25,382 bases of DNA. Source: Eubacterium sp. (GTDB lineage Bacteria; Bacillota; Clostridia; Oscillospirales; Acutalibacteraceae). The stretch covers positions 1-25,382 of the forward strand of contig JAIDJS010000273.1 of assembly GCA_029052085.1 (NCBI GenBank). The letters are read 5' to 3'. Made by a program: the position numbers and the translations under genes. The notes beneath the pieces were generated by a model. It did no database searches. It saw only the letters and a list, made by a program, of their open reading frames with translations, and was not told the DNA's origin. Position 1 is the stretch's first letter. Every line of letters begins with the position of its first letter. Of the stretch, positions 7,470-16,847 are shown piece by piece.

Positions 7470-8012
7470 ATGGCTGCAAGGTTAAAAGAAACCTATAAGA
7501 GCGAAATCGCTCCGGCATTAATGAAAAAGTTTGAATACAAGTCTGTTATGCAAATCCCAAAGCTTGACAAGATTGTTATTAATGTTGGTTGCGGTGAAGC
7601 CCGTGAAAATTCAAAGGTAGTAGATGCTATCGTTAATGACCTTGGTATTATTACAGGTCAGAAGCCGGTTATCTGCCGTGCAAAGAAGTCTGTTGCTAAC
7701 TTCAAACTTCGTGAAGGCATGCCAATCGGTGTTAAAGTAACTCTTCGTGGTGACAAGATGTATGAATTCCTTGATAGATTCTTCAATCTTGCTCTTCCAA
7801 GAGTTCGTGACTTCAGAGGAATTAATCCAAACTCTTTCGATGGTCGTGGCAACTATGCTATGGGTATCAAGGAACAGTTGATTTTCCCTGAAATTGATTA
7901 TGATAAGATTGATAAGGTTCGCGGTATGGACATTATCATGGTTACAACAGCAAATACAGATGAAGAAGCAAGAGAGCTCCTTGCATTATTAGGCGCTCCG
8001 TTTGCAGGATAA
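7470..8012 (+). CDS. rplE: 50S ribosomal protein L5 (uL5)
   Basis: L5 binds 5S rRNA in the central protuberance and contacts P-site tRNA. The 180-aa product shows the family motifs [34 protein letters not shown] and [21 protein letters not shown], ending with [26 protein letters not shown] precedes the ATG. Length is normal and the position between L24 and S14 is canonical. Confidence 0.98.
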   Translation: MAARLKETYKSEIAPALMKKFEYKSVMQIPKLDKIVINVGCGEARENSKVVDAIVNDLGIITGQKPVICRAKKSVANFKLREGMPIGVKVTLRGDKMYEFLDRFFNLALPRVRDFRGINPNSFDGRGNYAMGIKEQLIFPEIDYDKIDKVRGMDIIMVTTANTDEEARELLALLGAPFAG

Positions 8013-8024
8013 GGAGGGAATATC

Positions 8025-8210
8025 GTGGCTAAAACATCAATGAAAGTTAAAGCAGCCAGACCTGCTAAGTACTCAACTAGAGCTTACAACAGATGTAAGA
8101 TCTGCGGTAGACCTCATGCTTATCTTCGTAAGTATGGCGTATGCCGTATCTGCTTCCGTGAACTTGCTCATAAGGGCGAGATTCCGGGCGTAACAAAATC
8201 TTCTTGGTAA
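8025..8210 (+). CDS. rpsN: 30S ribosomal protein S14, type Z (uS14)
   Basis: This is the short, zinc-binding form of S14 (61 aa), which sits in the 30S head beside S3 and S19. The zinc knuckle uses C24/C27 and C40/C43, and it ends with the typical [11 protein letters not shown]. The start is a GTG at 8025, preceded by AAGGAGGG. It is often named rpsZ or rpsN1 where a zinc-free paralogue exists; none is present in this window. Confidence 0.97.
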   Translation: MAKTSMKVKAARPAKYSTRAYNRCKICGRPHAYLRKYGVCRICFRELAHKGEIPGVTKSSW

Positions 8211-8248
8211 GAAACTGAGATTGCTAAATTTATAAGGAGGAAATATCA

Positions 8249-8647
8249 ATGCATATTACAGACCCAATCGCTGATATGCTTACAAGAATTCGTAATGCCA
8301 ATTCAGCAAAACACGATACAGTAGATATTCCTGCGTCTAACATGAAGAAGGCAATTGCTCAGATTCTTGTTGATGAAGGATATATCAAAGGATATAAAGT
8401 AATTGAAGATGGAAAGCAGGGCGTTATCCGTGCAACTCTCAAGTATGGTGAGGGTAAGTCACAGGTTATTACAGGCCTTCGCAGAGTTTCAAAGCCAGGT
8501 CTTCGTATTTATTCAAATGTTGAAGATATGCCTAAGGTAATGAAAGGTCTTGGTGTAGCAATCATTTCCACTTCAAAAGGTATAATGACAGACAGAGAAG
8601 CTCGCAAGCAGAATGTTGGCGGCGAAGTATTAGCATTTATTTGGTAA
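8249..8647 (+). CDS. rpsH: 30S ribosomal protein S8 (uS8)
   Basis: S8 organises the central domain of 16S rRNA. In Escherichia coli it is the translational repressor of the spc operon, acting near rplE. The 132-aa product begins [17 protein letters not shown]. It has [13 protein letters not shown] and the terminal [21 protein letters not shown], which are diagnostic. AAGGAGG precedes the ATG. I did not identify an S8-binding mimic near rplE by eye. Confidence 0.98.
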   Translation: MHITDPIADMLTRIRNANSAKHDTVDIPASNMKKAIAQILVDEGYIKGYKVIEDGKQGVIRATLKYGEGKSQVITGLRRVSKPGLRIYSNVEDMPKVMKGLGVAIISTSKGIMTDREARKQNVGGEVLAFIW

Positions 8648-8662
8648 GGAGGTGCAGTTAGG

Positions 8663-9202
8663 ATGTCACGTATAGGCTTAAAGCCAATCGCTATTCCTGC
8701 CGGTGTTGATTTTTCAGTCAACGGCAACACTGTTACCGTAAAAGGACCAAATGGTACTCTTACTTTGGATAAACATCCAAATATCACCGTTAGTGTTGAA
8801 GGCAGCGAGGTAAATGTTTCAAGACCGGACGACAATAAGGAAAACAGATCACTTCATGGTCTTACACGTTCTCTTATTGCCAATATGGTTGAAGGTGTAA
8901 CAAACGGCTTCAAGAAGGTTCTTGAAGTAAATGGTGTTGGTTACCGTGTTCAGCTTCAGGGCTCAAACCTTGTTATGAACCTTGGTTTCTCACATCAGGT
9001 TATTATGACTCCTCCGGAAGGAGTTAAGGTAGAATGTCCATCTGCTACTCAGATTATCATTTCTGGTGCTGATAAGCAGGCTGTTGGCCAGTTCGCAGCT
9101 CAGGTTCGCGAAAAGAGACCACCGGAGCCTTATAAGGGCAAGGGCATTAAGTATGCTGAAGAGCATATTCGCCGTAAAGAAGGAAAAGCAGGTAAGAAAT
9201 AA
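8663..9202 (+). CDS. rplF: 50S ribosomal protein L6 (uL6)
   Basis: L6 lies near the sarcin-ricin loop and the factor-binding site. The 179-aa product has two tandem L6 folds. The N-terminal SRIGLKPIAIPAGV and the C-terminal region with REKRPPEPYKGKGIKYAEE, which contacts 23S rRNA, are both typical. AAGGAGGTG precedes the ATG, 15 bp after rpsH. Confidence 0.98.
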   Translation: MSRIGLKPIAIPAGVDFSVNGNTVTVKGPNGTLTLDKHPNITVSVEGSEVNVSRPDDNKENRSLHGLTRSLIANMVEGVTNGFKKVLEVNGVGYRVQLQGSNLVMNLGFSHQVIMTPPEGVKVECPSATQIIISGADKQAVGQFAAQVREKRPPEPYKGKGIKYAEEHIRRKEGKAGKK

Positions 9203-9220
9203 AGGAAGGAGTGAATTACT

Positions 9221-9580
9221 ATGGTTTCAAGACAGGATGCCAATAAGGCAAGACAAAAGCGTCATAAGAGAGTGCGTGGAAAGATTTCAGGTACTGCTGA
9301 GTGTCCAAGACTTAATGTATATCGCTCCCTCAGCAATATCTACGCTCAGCTTATTGATGATGTTGCAGGTGTTACAATCGCACAGGCATCAACAACTGAA
9401 AAAGACTTCGCTCAGTATGGCGGAAATACAGAAGCAGCTAAGGCTGTTGGAAAAACATTAGCAGACAGAGCCAAGGCAAAGGGCATTGAAAAGTGCGTAT
9501 TTGACCGCGGCGGTTACGTTTATCACGGACGCGTTGCTGCATTAGCAGACGGCGCTCGTGAAGGCGGACTTGAGTTCTAA
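9221..9580 (+). CDS. rplR: 50S ribosomal protein L18 (uL18)
   Basis: L18 binds 5S rRNA together with L5. The 119-aa product begins with a basic arm (residues 1-25, [17 protein letters not shown]). It continues with [19 protein letters not shown] and ends with the family signature [26 protein letters not shown], part of which contacts 5S rRNA. AGGAAGGAG precedes the ATG. Spacing to rpsE is short. Confidence 0.98.
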   Translation: MVSRQDANKARQKRHKRVRGKISGTAECPRLNVYRSLSNIYAQLIDDVAGVTIAQASTTEKDFAQYGGNTEAAKAVGKTLADRAKAKGIEKCVFDRGGYVYHGRVAALADGAREGGLEF

Positions 9581-9599
9581 CGAAGGAGGGAAATACTTT

Positions 9600-10100
9600 A
9601 TGGCAAAGATTGACACATCTTCAATGGAACTTGAAGAAAAGGTAGTTACCATTAATCGTGTTTCCAAAACAGTTAAGGGTGGTAGAATCTATAAGTTCTC
9701 AGCTCTTGTTGTTGTTGGTGACGGAAATGGTCTTGTAGGCTTCGGCGTAGGTAAGTCAGGTGAAGTTCCTGATGCTATCCGTAAGGGTATCGAAGATGCA
9801 AGAAAGAATTGTATCAAAGTTGCATTAAGAGGAAAAACAATTCCTCATGAGGTTAAGGGTAAGTTCGGTGCAGGCGAAGTATTACTTATGCCGGCTCCAA
9901 AGGGTACCGGAGTTATCGCAGGCGGTCCTGTTCGTGCTGTTGTAGAAACAGTTGGTATCGCTGATATCCGTGCTAAGGCTATCCGCTCAAACAATCCTTA
10001 CAATGTAGTAAGAGCAACAATGAACGGACTTGCTCAGCTTCGCACTGCTGATGAAGTAGCTGCTGTTCGCGGCAAGTCAACAAAAGAAATTTTAGGTTAA
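9600..10100 (+). CDS. rpsE: 30S ribosomal protein S5 (uS5)
   Basis: S5 borders the mRNA entry channel and affects decoding accuracy. I chose ATG 9600 (166 aa, start MAKIDTSS), preceded by AAGGAGGG at 9583-9590. An in-frame ATG at 9558 lies inside rplR and would add 14 unrelated residues. An N-terminal double-stranded RNA-binding fold ([20 protein letters not shown]) and a C-terminal domain with [15 protein letters not shown] and [15 protein letters not shown] are present. Confidence 0.98.
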   Translation: MAKIDTSSMELEEKVVTINRVSKTVKGGRIYKFSALVVVGDGNGLVGFGVGKSGEVPDAIRKGIEDARKNCIKVALRGKTIPHEVKGKFGAGEVLLMPAPKGTGVIAGGPVRAVVETVGIADIRAKAIRSNNPYNVVRATMNGLAQLRTADEVAAVRGKSTKEILG

Positions 10101-10112
10101 GGAGGGTGGAAA

Positions 10113-10292
10113 ATGGCAGATATTAAAATCAAGCTTGTAAAGAGCTTAATTGGTAGCAAAAAAGACCAGATTGCCACCGCCCACTCACTTGGTCTTCGTA
10201 AAATAGGCAACGAAACAGTTCAGCCGGACAATGCTCAGACAAAGGGTAAAATCGCAAAGATTTCTCACCTTGTTGAAGTTGCAGAAGGCTAA
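10113..10292 (+). CDS. rpmD: 50S ribosomal protein L30 (uL30)
   Basis: L30 is a small 50S protein found in most but not all bacteria. The 59-aa product, read directly from the sequence, starts [19 protein letters not shown]. It contains the hallmark [15 protein letters not shown] and ends [14 protein letters not shown] precedes the ATG, and the gene fits exactly between rpsE and rplO. Confidence 0.97.
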   Translation: MADIKIKLVKSLIGSKKDQIATAHSLGLRKIGNETVQPDNAQTKGKIAKISHLVEVAEG

Positions 10293-10308
10293 GAGGAGGT
10301 GCAGATAG

Positions 10309-10752
10309 ATGAAATTACATGAACTTTCTCCAGCTGAAGGCTCTAAAAAAGCTGTTAAGAGAATCGGTCGTGGTGCCGGTTCCGGTCAAGGCAAAACTGC
10401 CGGTAAAGGTCATAAGGGTGCAAAGGCTCGTTCAGGCTACAGCCGTCAGGCAGGCTTTGAAGGCGGTCAGATGCCTCTTCAGAGACGTTTACCTAAGAGA
10501 GGTTTTAACAATATTTTCAGAACAGAGTACGCAGTAGTGAATCTTTCATCACTTGAAGAAAGATTTGAGAACGGTGCTGTTGTTGATGCTGAAAGCCTTA
10601 AGGCTTGCGGTCTTATCAAAAAGGAACTTGACGGTGTTAAGGTTCTTGGCAAGGGCGAAATCACAAAGGCATTAACCGTCAAGGTTGCTGCAATCAGTGA
10701 ATCAGCTAAAGCAAAAATTGAGGCTGCAGGTGGCAAGGCGGAGGTGCTTTAA
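10309..10752 (+). CDS. rplO: 50S ribosomal protein L15 (uL15)
   Basis: L15 is a late-assembly protein that links several 23S rRNA domains. The 147-aa product has the Gly/Arg/Lys-rich N-terminal extension (residues 10-50, with [20 protein letters not shown] and [18 protein letters not shown]). A compact C-terminal fold follows, ending in [13 protein letters not shown]. The ATG follows GAGGAGGTG. The stop codon abuts the secY start, and the secY ribosome binding site lies within the last codons. Confidence 0.98.
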   Translation: MKLHELSPAEGSKKAVKRIGRGAGSGQGKTAGKGHKGAKARSGYSRQAGFEGGQMPLQRRLPKRGFNNIFRTEYAVVNLSSLEERFENGAVVDAESLKACGLIKKELDGVKVLGKGEITKALTVKVAAISESAKAKIEAAGGKAEVL

Positions 10753-12102
10753 ATGATAAAAACCCTCGTTAATGCATGGAAGGTTCCTGAAATCAGGAAA
10801 AAAATACTTTTCACAGCATTTATTATCCTTATTTTCCGAATCGGCTCGGTTATCCCTGTTCCGTTTCTTGATATCGTTGATGAAATTGATATCGGCAAGG
10901 GTAATACAATTTTAACGTATTTGAGTCTTATGACGGGTAGTGCTTTCACATACGGAACCATTTTCGCTATGTCAATCACCCCGTATATCAACTCTTCAAT
11001 TATTATGCAGCTCCTTGCTGTTGCCATTCCTGCTTTGGAAAGGCTTCAGAAGGAGGGTGAAGAGGGAAGAAAAAAGATTGCTTCAATTACTCGTTATGTA
11101 ACAGTTCTTCTTGCAATTCTTCAGTCACTTGCTTACTACTTCTTCCTTCGTACCAATAACTACCTTATGGTAGGCGCAGACGGCGCTGCATTTACAGGCT
11201 TTGCTGCTGTATTCCAGGCGTTCGTTATTGTTGCAGTTTTAACTGCAGGCACAGCTATCATAATGTGGCTCGGTGAGCAGATTACGATTGACGGTATCGG
11301 AAACGGTATTTCAATTATCCTCTTTGCAGGTATCGTATCTCGCTTCCCAACTCTTATTAAACAGTTGTTCCAGTATCTCAGCACTGGCAGACTTGTTTAC
11401 AGAATTCTCGTACCAACCGTTATGGTATTATTCGTATTAATGGTAGCTTATATCGTATTTATGGATAATTCCGAAAGAAGACTTCCGATTCAGTATGCAA
11501 AGCGCGTAGTTGGTCGTAAAATGTATGGCGGTCAGTCAACTCATATGCCGATTAAGGTAAATATGAGCGGCGTACTTCCAATCATCTTTGCTTCTTCCAT
11601 TCTTTCGCTTCCTGCAACTGTTCAGATGTTCATTTCTGCTGATAAGTATGAAGGAACTTTCTGGGAAAGCTTCTTTGATGCGTTCCAGAGCGACTCATGG
11701 TGGTACGCAGGAATGTATTTCATTCTTATAATCTTCTTTGCTTACTTCTATAGTACAATTCAGTACAATCCTATAGAAATGGCAAATAACCTTCGTAAAA
11801 ACAATGGTGCAATTCCGGGTATCCGTCCCGGTAAGCCAACATCTGAATATATCTTCAGAGTTATAAGCAGACTTGTTCTTATCGGCGTGCTTATGCTTGC
11901 AGTAGTTGCACTCTTCCCATTAATCTGGTCACTGATTTGTGATGCAGCTATTCCTCCTCTTACTGAGGATGGAACAGACGGCGGTATGTCTATTACATTG
12001 GGCGGTACCTCAGTAATCATTATGTGCGGTGTTGCTCTTGAAACCGTTCGTCAGCTTGAATCTCAGATGATGATGCGTCATTATAAGGGCTTCCTTGATT
12101 AA
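10753..12102 (+). CDS. secY: Protein translocase subunit SecY
   Basis: SecY is the channel of the SecYEG translocon in the cytoplasmic membrane. The 449-aa product has about ten hydrophobic segments. The first is near residues 17-38, followed by the plug region and the conserved TPYINSSIIMQLL of the second segment. GIGNGISIILFAGI, VVGRKMYGGQSTHMPIKVNMSGVLPIIFA and the C-terminal MMMRHYKGFL region are diagnostic. It starts immediately after the rplO stop, using GGAGGTG inside rplO. A short acidic, Trp-containing external loop (near TFWESFFDAFQSDSWWY) is slightly long but not exceptional. Confidence 0.98.
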   Translation: MIKTLVNAWKVPEIRKKILFTAFIILIFRIGSVIPVPFLDIVDEIDIGKGNTILTYLSLMTGSAFTYGTIFAMSITPYINSSIIMQLLAVAIPALERLQKEGEEGRKKIASITRYVTVLLAILQSLAYYFFLRTNNYLMVGADGAAFTGFAAVFQAFVIVAVLTAGTAIIMWLGEQITIDGIGNGISIILFAGIVSRFPTLIKQLFQYLSTGRLVYRILVPTVMVLFVLMVAYIVFMDNSERRLPIQYAKRVVGRKMYGGQSTHMPIKVNMSGVLPIIFASSILSLPATVQMFISADKYEGTFWESFFDAFQSDSWWYAGMYFILIIFFAYFYSTIQYNPIEMANNLRKNNGAIPGIRPGKPTSEYIFRVISRLVLIGVLMLAVVALFPLIWSLICDAAIPPLTEDGTDGGMSITLGGTSVIIMCGVALETVRQLESQMMMRHYKGFLD

Positions 12103-12121
12103 TAAGAAAGGTTGAGTTTTT

Positions 12122-12754
12122 ATGAAATTAATACTTCTCGGTGCTCCGGGTGCTGGCAAAGGCACTCAGGCAGAAAAAATTGTTGAAAAGTATGGTATTC
12201 CAGCTGTTTCAACCGGAAACATCATTCGTGCCGCTCTTAAGGACGGCACGGAGATGGGACTTAAGGCAAAATCCTATATGGAGGCCGGTCAGCTTGTTCC
12301 GGATGAGGTTGTTATCGGAATTATCAAAGACAGATTAAAAGAAAAAGATTGCGAAAACGGTTTCATTCTTGATGGTTTCCCACGTACAATTCCACAGGCT
12401 CAGGCTTTGGAAGATATGGGTATTGCAATCGATAAGGTACTTGATATTGAAGTACCTGATGAAAAAATAACTGCAAGAATGTCAGGTCGCCGTGTTTGTG
12501 CAAAGTGTGCAAATTCTTATCATATGCTTTATAAAAAGCCTCAGGTTGAAGGTGTTTGCGATGCTTGCGGCGGCGAACTTGTTCAGCGTAAAGACGATGT
12601 TCCTGAAACAGTTCAGGCAAGATTGGCAGAATACCATGAAATGACTGAGCCGCTTAAGGACTTCTATTCCAACCTTGGCAAGCTTGTTATTGTTGAGGGT
12701 CAGGAAGAAGTAGCAGATACAACTGCACTCGTTTTTAAAGCTTTGGAGGATTAA
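12122..12754 (+). CDS. adk: Adenylate kinase, zinc-binding long form
   Basis: Adk catalyses ATP + AMP = 2 ADP in the cytoplasm and keeps the adenylate pools balanced. The 210-aa product has the P-loop GAPGAGKGT at residues 7-15, the AMP-binding DGFPRT motif (84-89) and a LID domain. The LID contains a four-cysteine zinc site, C126/C129 and C146/C149, typical of Gram-positive long-form enzymes. Its position after secY is conserved in Firmicutes. The ATG follows a modest AAAGG site. Confidence 0.98.
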   Translation: MKLILLGAPGAGKGTQAEKIVEKYGIPAVSTGNIIRAALKDGTEMGLKAKSYMEAGQLVPDEVVIGIIKDRLKEKDCENGFILDGFPRTIPQAQALEDMGIAIDKVLDIEVPDEKITARMSGRRVCAKCANSYHMLYKKPQVEGVCDACGGELVQRKDDVPETVQARLAEYHEMTEPLKDFYSNLGKLVIVEGQEEVADTTALVFKALED

Positions 12755-12755
12755 C

Positions 12756-13505
12756 ATGGTAGTGCTTAAAAGCAGCAGAGAGCTGGAGCTTATGAAAGAA
12801 GCCTGTCAGATATCTGCTGAAGCATTAATGGTGGCAGGAGAGGCTGTAAAGCCCGGTGTTTCAACAAAAGAAATTGATAAAATCGCATTTGATTTAATCA
12901 AGAAAAGAGGGGCAACTCCCAATTTCCTTGGGCTCTATGATTTCCCTGCTACTGCATGTATTTCCATAAATAATGAAGTTATCCACGGTATACCGAAGGC
13001 AAACCGTATCATTCAAGAGGGTGATATAGTTAGCATAGATCTCGGTGCTGAAAAAAATGGATATAACGGCGATAATGCTGCTACATTTGTGGCTGGGACT
13101 TGCTCTCCCGAAGCAAAGCGGCTGATTGATACAACCCGTGAAAGCCTTTATAAAGGTATTGAGCAGGCTGTACCGGGCAACAGAATCGGCGATATAGGTC
13201 ATGCAGTTCAGCAATATTGCGAGGAACGGGGTTACGGTGTTGTTCGTGATTTCGTAGGTCATGGCGTGGGCAGAAAGCTTCACGAAGATCCAAGTGTACC
13301 TAACTTCGGGCACGAAGGTCGTGGTATCAGACTGTTACCCGGAATGACATTGGCAATTGAACCGATGATCAATCAGGGAACCTATAAGGTAAAACAATTA
13401 TCAGATGGATGGACAGTTGTTACGGCGGATGGCAAATTGGCTGCTCATTTTGAGCATACCATTGCAATAACATCCAATGGCCCTGTAATAATGACCAAAA
13501 TCTGA
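12756..13505 (+). CDS. map: Methionine aminopeptidase type I
   Basis: Map removes the initiator methionine from nascent proteins at the ribosome. The 249-aa product has the pita-bread fold with the metal ligands D95, D106, H169, E202 and E233, plus the substrate-binding H77 in the VIHGIP motif. It starts one base after the adk stop, with GGAGG inside adk. No N-terminal SEC-C zinc extension is present. The following 92-bp gap lacks the KOW-domain gene that some relatives have between map and infA. Confidence 0.98.
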   Translation: MVVLKSSRELELMKEACQISAEALMVAGEAVKPGVSTKEIDKIAFDLIKKRGATPNFLGLYDFPATACISINNEVIHGIPKANRIIQEGDIVSIDLGAEKNGYNGDNAATFVAGTCSPEAKRLIDTTRESLYKGIEQAVPGNRIGDIGHAVQQYCEERGYGVVRDFVGHGVGRKLHEDPSVPNFGHEGRGIRLLPGMTLAIEPMINQGTYKVKQLSDGWTVVTADGKLAAHFEHTIAITSNGPVIMTKI

Positions 13506-13597
13506 TGTTTGCAATCAATTGCTGGCGATTACGCCGCGATGTGATTCCAGTTAAATTAAAACATCTTAATCGTATTTAGGTATAGCGAGGTATAATG

Positions 13598-13816
13598 ATG
13601 TCAAAGTCAGATATGATTGAAGTTGAAGGTACCGTGATTGAGGTTTTACCAAACACAACATTTAAGGTATCACTTCAGAATAATCACATTATTTTAGCCC
13701 ATATCAGCGGAAAGCTTCGTATGAATAATATTCGTATTCTTCCCGGTGATAAGGTAACAATTGAAATGTCTCCATACGATCTTACTAAGGGTCGTATCAT
13801 TTGGCGTTCAAAGTAA
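13598..13816 (+). CDS. infA: Translation initiation factor IF-1
   Basis: IF-1 is an OB-fold factor that binds the 30S A site during initiation. Two adjacent ATG codons exist (13595 and 13598). I chose 13598 because GAGG (13587-13590) then sits 7 nt away and the 72-aa product starts [13 protein letters not shown] as usual. The OB-fold strands include [25 protein letters not shown], and the protein ends GRIIWRSK. The upstream gap carries a GGCG/CGCC hairpin but no convincing promoter. Confidence 0.97.
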   Translation: MSKSDMIEVEGTVIEVLPNTTFKVSLQNNHIILAHISGKLRMNNIRILPGDKVTIEMSPYDLTKGRIIWRSK

Positions 13817-13836
13817 TTTTAAGGAGGATATTCAAA

Positions 13837-13950
13837 ATGAAAGTTAGACCTTCTGTTAAGAAAATTTGCGATAAATGCAAAGTAATAAAGCGCAATGGAA
13901 AAGTAATGGTAATCTGTGAAAATCCTAAGCATAAACAGCGTCAGGGCTAA
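13837..13950 (+). CDS. rpmJ: 50S ribosomal protein L36, zinc form (bL36)
   Basis: L36 is the smallest 50S protein and bridges several 23S rRNA helices. The 37-aa product, read directly from the sequence, starts [14 protein letters not shown] and ends NPKHKQRQG. The zinc ligands C11, C14, C27 and H32 are all present, so this is the zinc-binding (C+) form. AAGGAGG precedes the ATG. The position between infA and rpsM is canonical. Confidence 0.97.
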   Translation: MKVRPSVKKICDKCKVIKRNGKVMVICENPKHKQRQG

Positions 13951-13982
13951 TCCTGAACTAAGAATCGGAGGTAAACTGTAAA

Positions 13983-14351
13983 ATGGCACGTATTTCAGGT
14001 GTTGACTTACCTAATGATAAAAGAGTAGAAATCGGTCTTACCTATATTTACGGTATCGGCAGAACAACAGCTACTCAGATTATCGAAGCAACAGGAATCA
14101 ATCCAGACACTCGCTGCAGAGATTTGTCTGAAGATGAGGTTTCTAAAATTCGTGATTACATTGAAAAGAACGTAACTGTTGAGGGTGACCTTCGCAGAGA
14201 TATTGCGTTCGATATCAAAAGACTTATAGAAATTGGTTGCTACCGCGGCATTCGCCACAGAAAGGGTCTCCCGGTTAGAGGACAGACTTCCAAGAACAAT
14301 GCCCGCACAAGAAAAGGTCCTAAAAAGACCATAGCAAACAAGAAGAAATAA
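13983..14351 (+). CDS. rpsM: 30S ribosomal protein S13 (uS13)
   Basis: S13 is a 30S head protein that forms bridges to the 50S subunit and contacts P-site tRNA. The 122-aa product begins [25 protein letters not shown] (two adjoining conserved segments). It has [15 protein letters not shown] and a basic C-terminal tail rich in Lys and Arg. GGAGGT precedes the ATG. It starts the alpha-type block after rpmJ. Confidence 0.98.
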   Translation: MARISGVDLPNDKRVEIGLTYIYGIGRTTATQIIEATGINPDTRCRDLSEDEVSKIRDYIEKNVTVEGDLRRDIAFDIKRLIEIGCYRGIRHRKGLPVRGQTSKNNARTRKGPKKTIANKKK

Positions 14352-14369
14352 TTGTAGGAGGAAACAAGT

Positions 14370-14765
14370 ATGGCTACAAAAAAGACCACTACTTCCCACA
14401 AACGCCGTGAGAAGAAAAATATTGAGCGTGGTACAGTTCATATTCAGTCAACCTTCAACAACACTATCGTAACTATTGCTGATATGCAGGGAAATGCTGT
14501 TTCTTGGGCATCAGCAGGTGAAATGGGCTTCAGAGGCTCAAGAAAATCAACTCCTTTTGCTGCTCAGACAGCTGCTGAAACAGCTGCTAAGGCTGCAATG
14601 GAGCACGGTATGAAAACTGTTGAAGTTTATGTTAAGGGACCGGGAGCCGGCCGTGAGTCTGCTATCAGAGCATTGGAAACTGTTGGACTCAGCGTTACTC
14701 TTATTAAAGATGTTACTCCTATTCCACACAATGGCTGCCGTCCGCCAAAAAGACGCCGCGTATAG
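14370..14765 (+). CDS. rpsK: 30S ribosomal protein S11 (uS11)
   Basis: S11 lies on the 30S platform near the E site and the anti-Shine-Dalgarno end of 16S rRNA. The 131-aa product shows [29 protein letters not shown] and the terminal [13 protein letters not shown] and [13 protein letters not shown] motifs. TAGGAGG precedes the ATG. Length is normal. Confidence 0.98.
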   Translation: MATKKTTTSHKRREKKNIERGTVHIQSTFNNTIVTIADMQGNAVSWASAGEMGFRGSRKSTPFAAQTAAETAAKAAMEHGMKTVEVYVKGPGAGRESAIRALETVGLSVTLIKDVTPIPHNGCRPPKRRRV

Positions 14766-14787
14766 TATTTAATGGAGGTTACTTGAT

Positions 14788-15414
14788 ATGGCAAGATATA
14801 CAGGACCTGCTTGTAAGCTTTGCCGCCGTGAAGGAAAAAAGCTTTTCCTCAAGGGTGACAGATGCTATACAAGTAAATGTGCTTTTGACCGTCGTTCCTA
14901 TGCACCTGGTCAGCATGGTCAAAACCGCAAAAAAACTTCAGAATATGGTCTTCAGCTTCGTGCTAAGCAGAGCGCTCGCCGTTACTATGGCATCGCTGAG
15001 GGTCAGTTCCATAAATATTTCCTTATGGCTGAAAGAAAAGCCGGTGTAACCGGTACAAATCTTCTTCAGATTTGCGAAAGCCGTTTGGACAATGTTGTTT
15101 ACGAAGCAGGCTTTGCAAGCTCAAGAGCGCAGGCTCGTCAGCTTGTAAATCATGCACATTTCACCGTTAACGGCAGCAAGGTTGATATCCCATCTTATCT
15201 TCTTTCTGCAGGTGATGTTGTTGCTGTAAGAGAAAAAAGCAAATCTACAGATGAATATAAGGCTATTGCAGAAGCAAATGCTTCTCGTCCTGTTCCTATG
15301 TGGATTGAAAAGAATGAGGGTGCTATGGAGGCTAAGATTTTAAGAGCTCCTGAGAGAGAAGAAATCGCAACTCCTGTTGAAGAGCATCTTATTGTCGAGT
15401 TCTACTCTAAATAA
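14788..15414 (+). CDS. rpsD: 30S ribosomal protein S4, zinc form (uS4)
   Basis: S4 nucleates assembly of the 16S 5' domain. The 208-aa product has an N-terminal four-cysteine zinc site, C9/C12/C26/C31, then the basic [21 protein letters not shown] region. Its S4 RNA-binding domain contains [24 protein letters not shown]. Zinc-free S4 proteins lack these cysteines. Its position between rpsK and rpoA is that of the alpha operon. GGAGGT precedes the ATG. Confidence 0.98.
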   Translation: MARYTGPACKLCRREGKKLFLKGDRCYTSKCAFDRRSYAPGQHGQNRKKTSEYGLQLRAKQSARRYYGIAEGQFHKYFLMAERKAGVTGTNLLQICESRLDNVVYEAGFASSRAQARQLVNHAHFTVNGSKVDIPSYLLSAGDVVAVREKSKSTDEYKAIAEANASRPVPMWIEKNEGAMEAKILRAPEREEIATPVEEHLIVEFYSK

Positions 15415-15469
15415 TAGTTGATCATTTCTTTTATTTAGTGCAACAAAATATAATTTAGGAGGCTTTTAA

Positions 15470-16426
15470 ATGATAGAAATTGATAAGCCTAATATCGATA
15501 TAGTAGAGTTATCTACTCAGGGAAGCAGAAGCGTAGGTAAGTTTGTTGTTGAACCTCTTGAAAGAGGCTTCGGAACAACTCTCGGTAATGGTATGAGAAG
15601 AGTTCTTCTTTCTTCTCTTCCGGGCTATGCAATCACTTCCGTTAAGATTGATGGTGTATTACACGAGTTTTCTACTATTCCTCATGTTAAGGAAGACGTA
15701 ACAGAGATTGTTCTTAATCTTAAAAATGTTATTCTTAAAATACATGATGAAAGCGCAAAAACTCTTTATATCAAAGCGCATGGAGAGGGAGAAATTACCG
15801 CAGGTGATATCGAGCATAGTTCAGATGTTGAAATCCTTAATCCGGATCTTCACATTGCTTATCTCGATGAAGGTGCAAGCGTTATTATGGAGCTTACTGC
15901 TGACAGCGGCAGGGGCTATGTTCCTTGTGACAGAAACAAGCAGTTAATGGATCTCCCTATCGGAACTATCGCTATAGATTCCATTTATACTCCTGTTCTT
16001 AAGGTTAATTATACTGTTGAGAACACTCGTGTAGGACAGCAGACAGATCTCGATAAGCTTGTTCTTGATGTTGAAACAGACGGCACAATTCCGGCAGACG
16101 AGGCTGCTTCACTTGCAGCTAAAATTCTTAATGATCACCTTAAGCTCTTTGTTGACCTTTCTGAGGAAGTTGGCAGCAAGGAAATTATGGTAGAAAAGGA
16201 TGATGACGGTAAGGAAAAAGTTCTTGAAATGACCATTGAAGAGCTTGATCTTTCAGTTCGTTCTTTCAACTGCTTGAAGAGAGCAGGCATTAATACTGTT
16301 GAAGATTTAATCGGAAAATCCGAAGATGATATGATGAAAGTTAGAAACCTTGGTAAAAAGAGCCTTGACGAAGTTATTGCAAAGCTCTCAACTCTTGGTT
16401 TTACACTGAATCGTGAAGAGGACTAA
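15470..16426 (+). CDS. rpoA: DNA-directed RNA polymerase alpha subunit
   Basis: The alpha dimer scaffolds RNA polymerase assembly, and its C-terminal domain reads UP elements and activators. The 318-aa product has the N-terminal domain (residues about 1-230) with GRSVGKF-like [20 protein letters not shown] and [13 protein letters not shown]. An acidic linker follows (residues about 235-250). The C-terminal domain then shows [20 protein letters not shown] and [19 protein letters not shown] precedes the ATG. A 55-bp gap separates it from rpsD. Confidence 0.98.
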   Translation: MIEIDKPNIDIVELSTQGSRSVGKFVVEPLERGFGTTLGNGMRRVLLSSLPGYAITSVKIDGVLHEFSTIPHVKEDVTEIVLNLKNVILKIHDESAKTLYIKAHGEGEITAGDIEHSSDVEILNPDLHIAYLDEGASVIMELTADSGRGYVPCDRNKQLMDLPIGTIAIDSIYTPVLKVNYTVENTRVGQQTDLDKLVLDVETDGTIPADEAASLAAKILNDHLKLFVDLSEEVGSKEIMVEKDDDGKEKVLEMTIEELDLSVRSFNCLKRAGINTVEDLIGKSEDDMMKVRNLGKKSLDEVIAKLSTLGFTLNREED

Positions 16427-16440
16427 AGGAGGGAATTTCT

Positions 16441-16782
16441 ATGCCAGGTACCAGAAAATTGGGCAGACCAACTGATCACAGAAGGGCAATGCTCAGAGGT
16501 ATGGTTACTTATCTTTTAGAAAACGGCAAAATTGAAACAACCGTTACAAGAGCTAAGGAAGTTCGTGCTATGGCTGAGAAGATGATTACTCTCGGTAAAA
16601 ACGATACCCTTCATTCAAGAAGACAGGTTCTTGCTTATGTAACTAAGGAAGATGTAGTTAAAAAGCTTTTTGATGAAATTGCTCCAAAGTATGAAGACAG
16701 AAACGGTGGTTACTGCCGTATTATCAAAACAGGCCCTCGTCGTGGTGACGCAGCAGAGATGTGCATCATTGAGCTTGTATAA
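16441..16782 (+). CDS. rplQ: 50S ribosomal protein L17 (bL17)
   Basis: L17 is a bacterial-specific protein near the tunnel exit. The 113-aa product starts [20 protein letters not shown]. It has [20 protein letters not shown] and ends with [33 protein letters not shown] precedes the ATG. It closes the ribosomal cluster and is followed within 30 bp by a strong terminator. The ecfA-ecfT-truA-rplM-rpsI genes that often follow in Clostridia are absent here. Confidence 0.98.
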   Translation: MPGTRKLGRPTDHRRAMLRGMVTYLLENGKIETTVTRAKEVRAMAEKMITLGKNDTLHSRRQVLAYVTKEDVVKKLFDEIAPKYEDRNGGYCRIIKTGPRRGDAAEMCIIELV

Positions 16783-16806
16783 GAAGATAATACAATCATA
16801 AAAATA

Positions 16807-16836
16807 AAGGAACACTGAGAAATCAGTGTTCCTTTT
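16807..16836 (+). terminator. Intrinsic terminator of the ribosomal cluster
   Basis: GGAACACTGA (16809-16818) pairs perfectly with TCAGTGTTCC (16823-16832) around a GAAA tetraloop, with AA/TT extension and a T-run through 16836. It sits 24 bp after the rplQ stop and should end the 15-kb transcript. Confidence 0.93.
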
Positions 16837-16847
16837 GTTATATAAAA

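Noticed and set aside
12894..13313. 139-codon antisense frame within map
   Set aside because: Lies entirely opposite a clear map gene, with composition expected from the complementary strand and no start signals.
15449..15454. TATAAT hexamer before rpoA
   Set aside because: Transcription would begin inside the rpoA Shine-Dalgarno, and the -35 region is poor. Probably fortuitous in AT-rich DNA.
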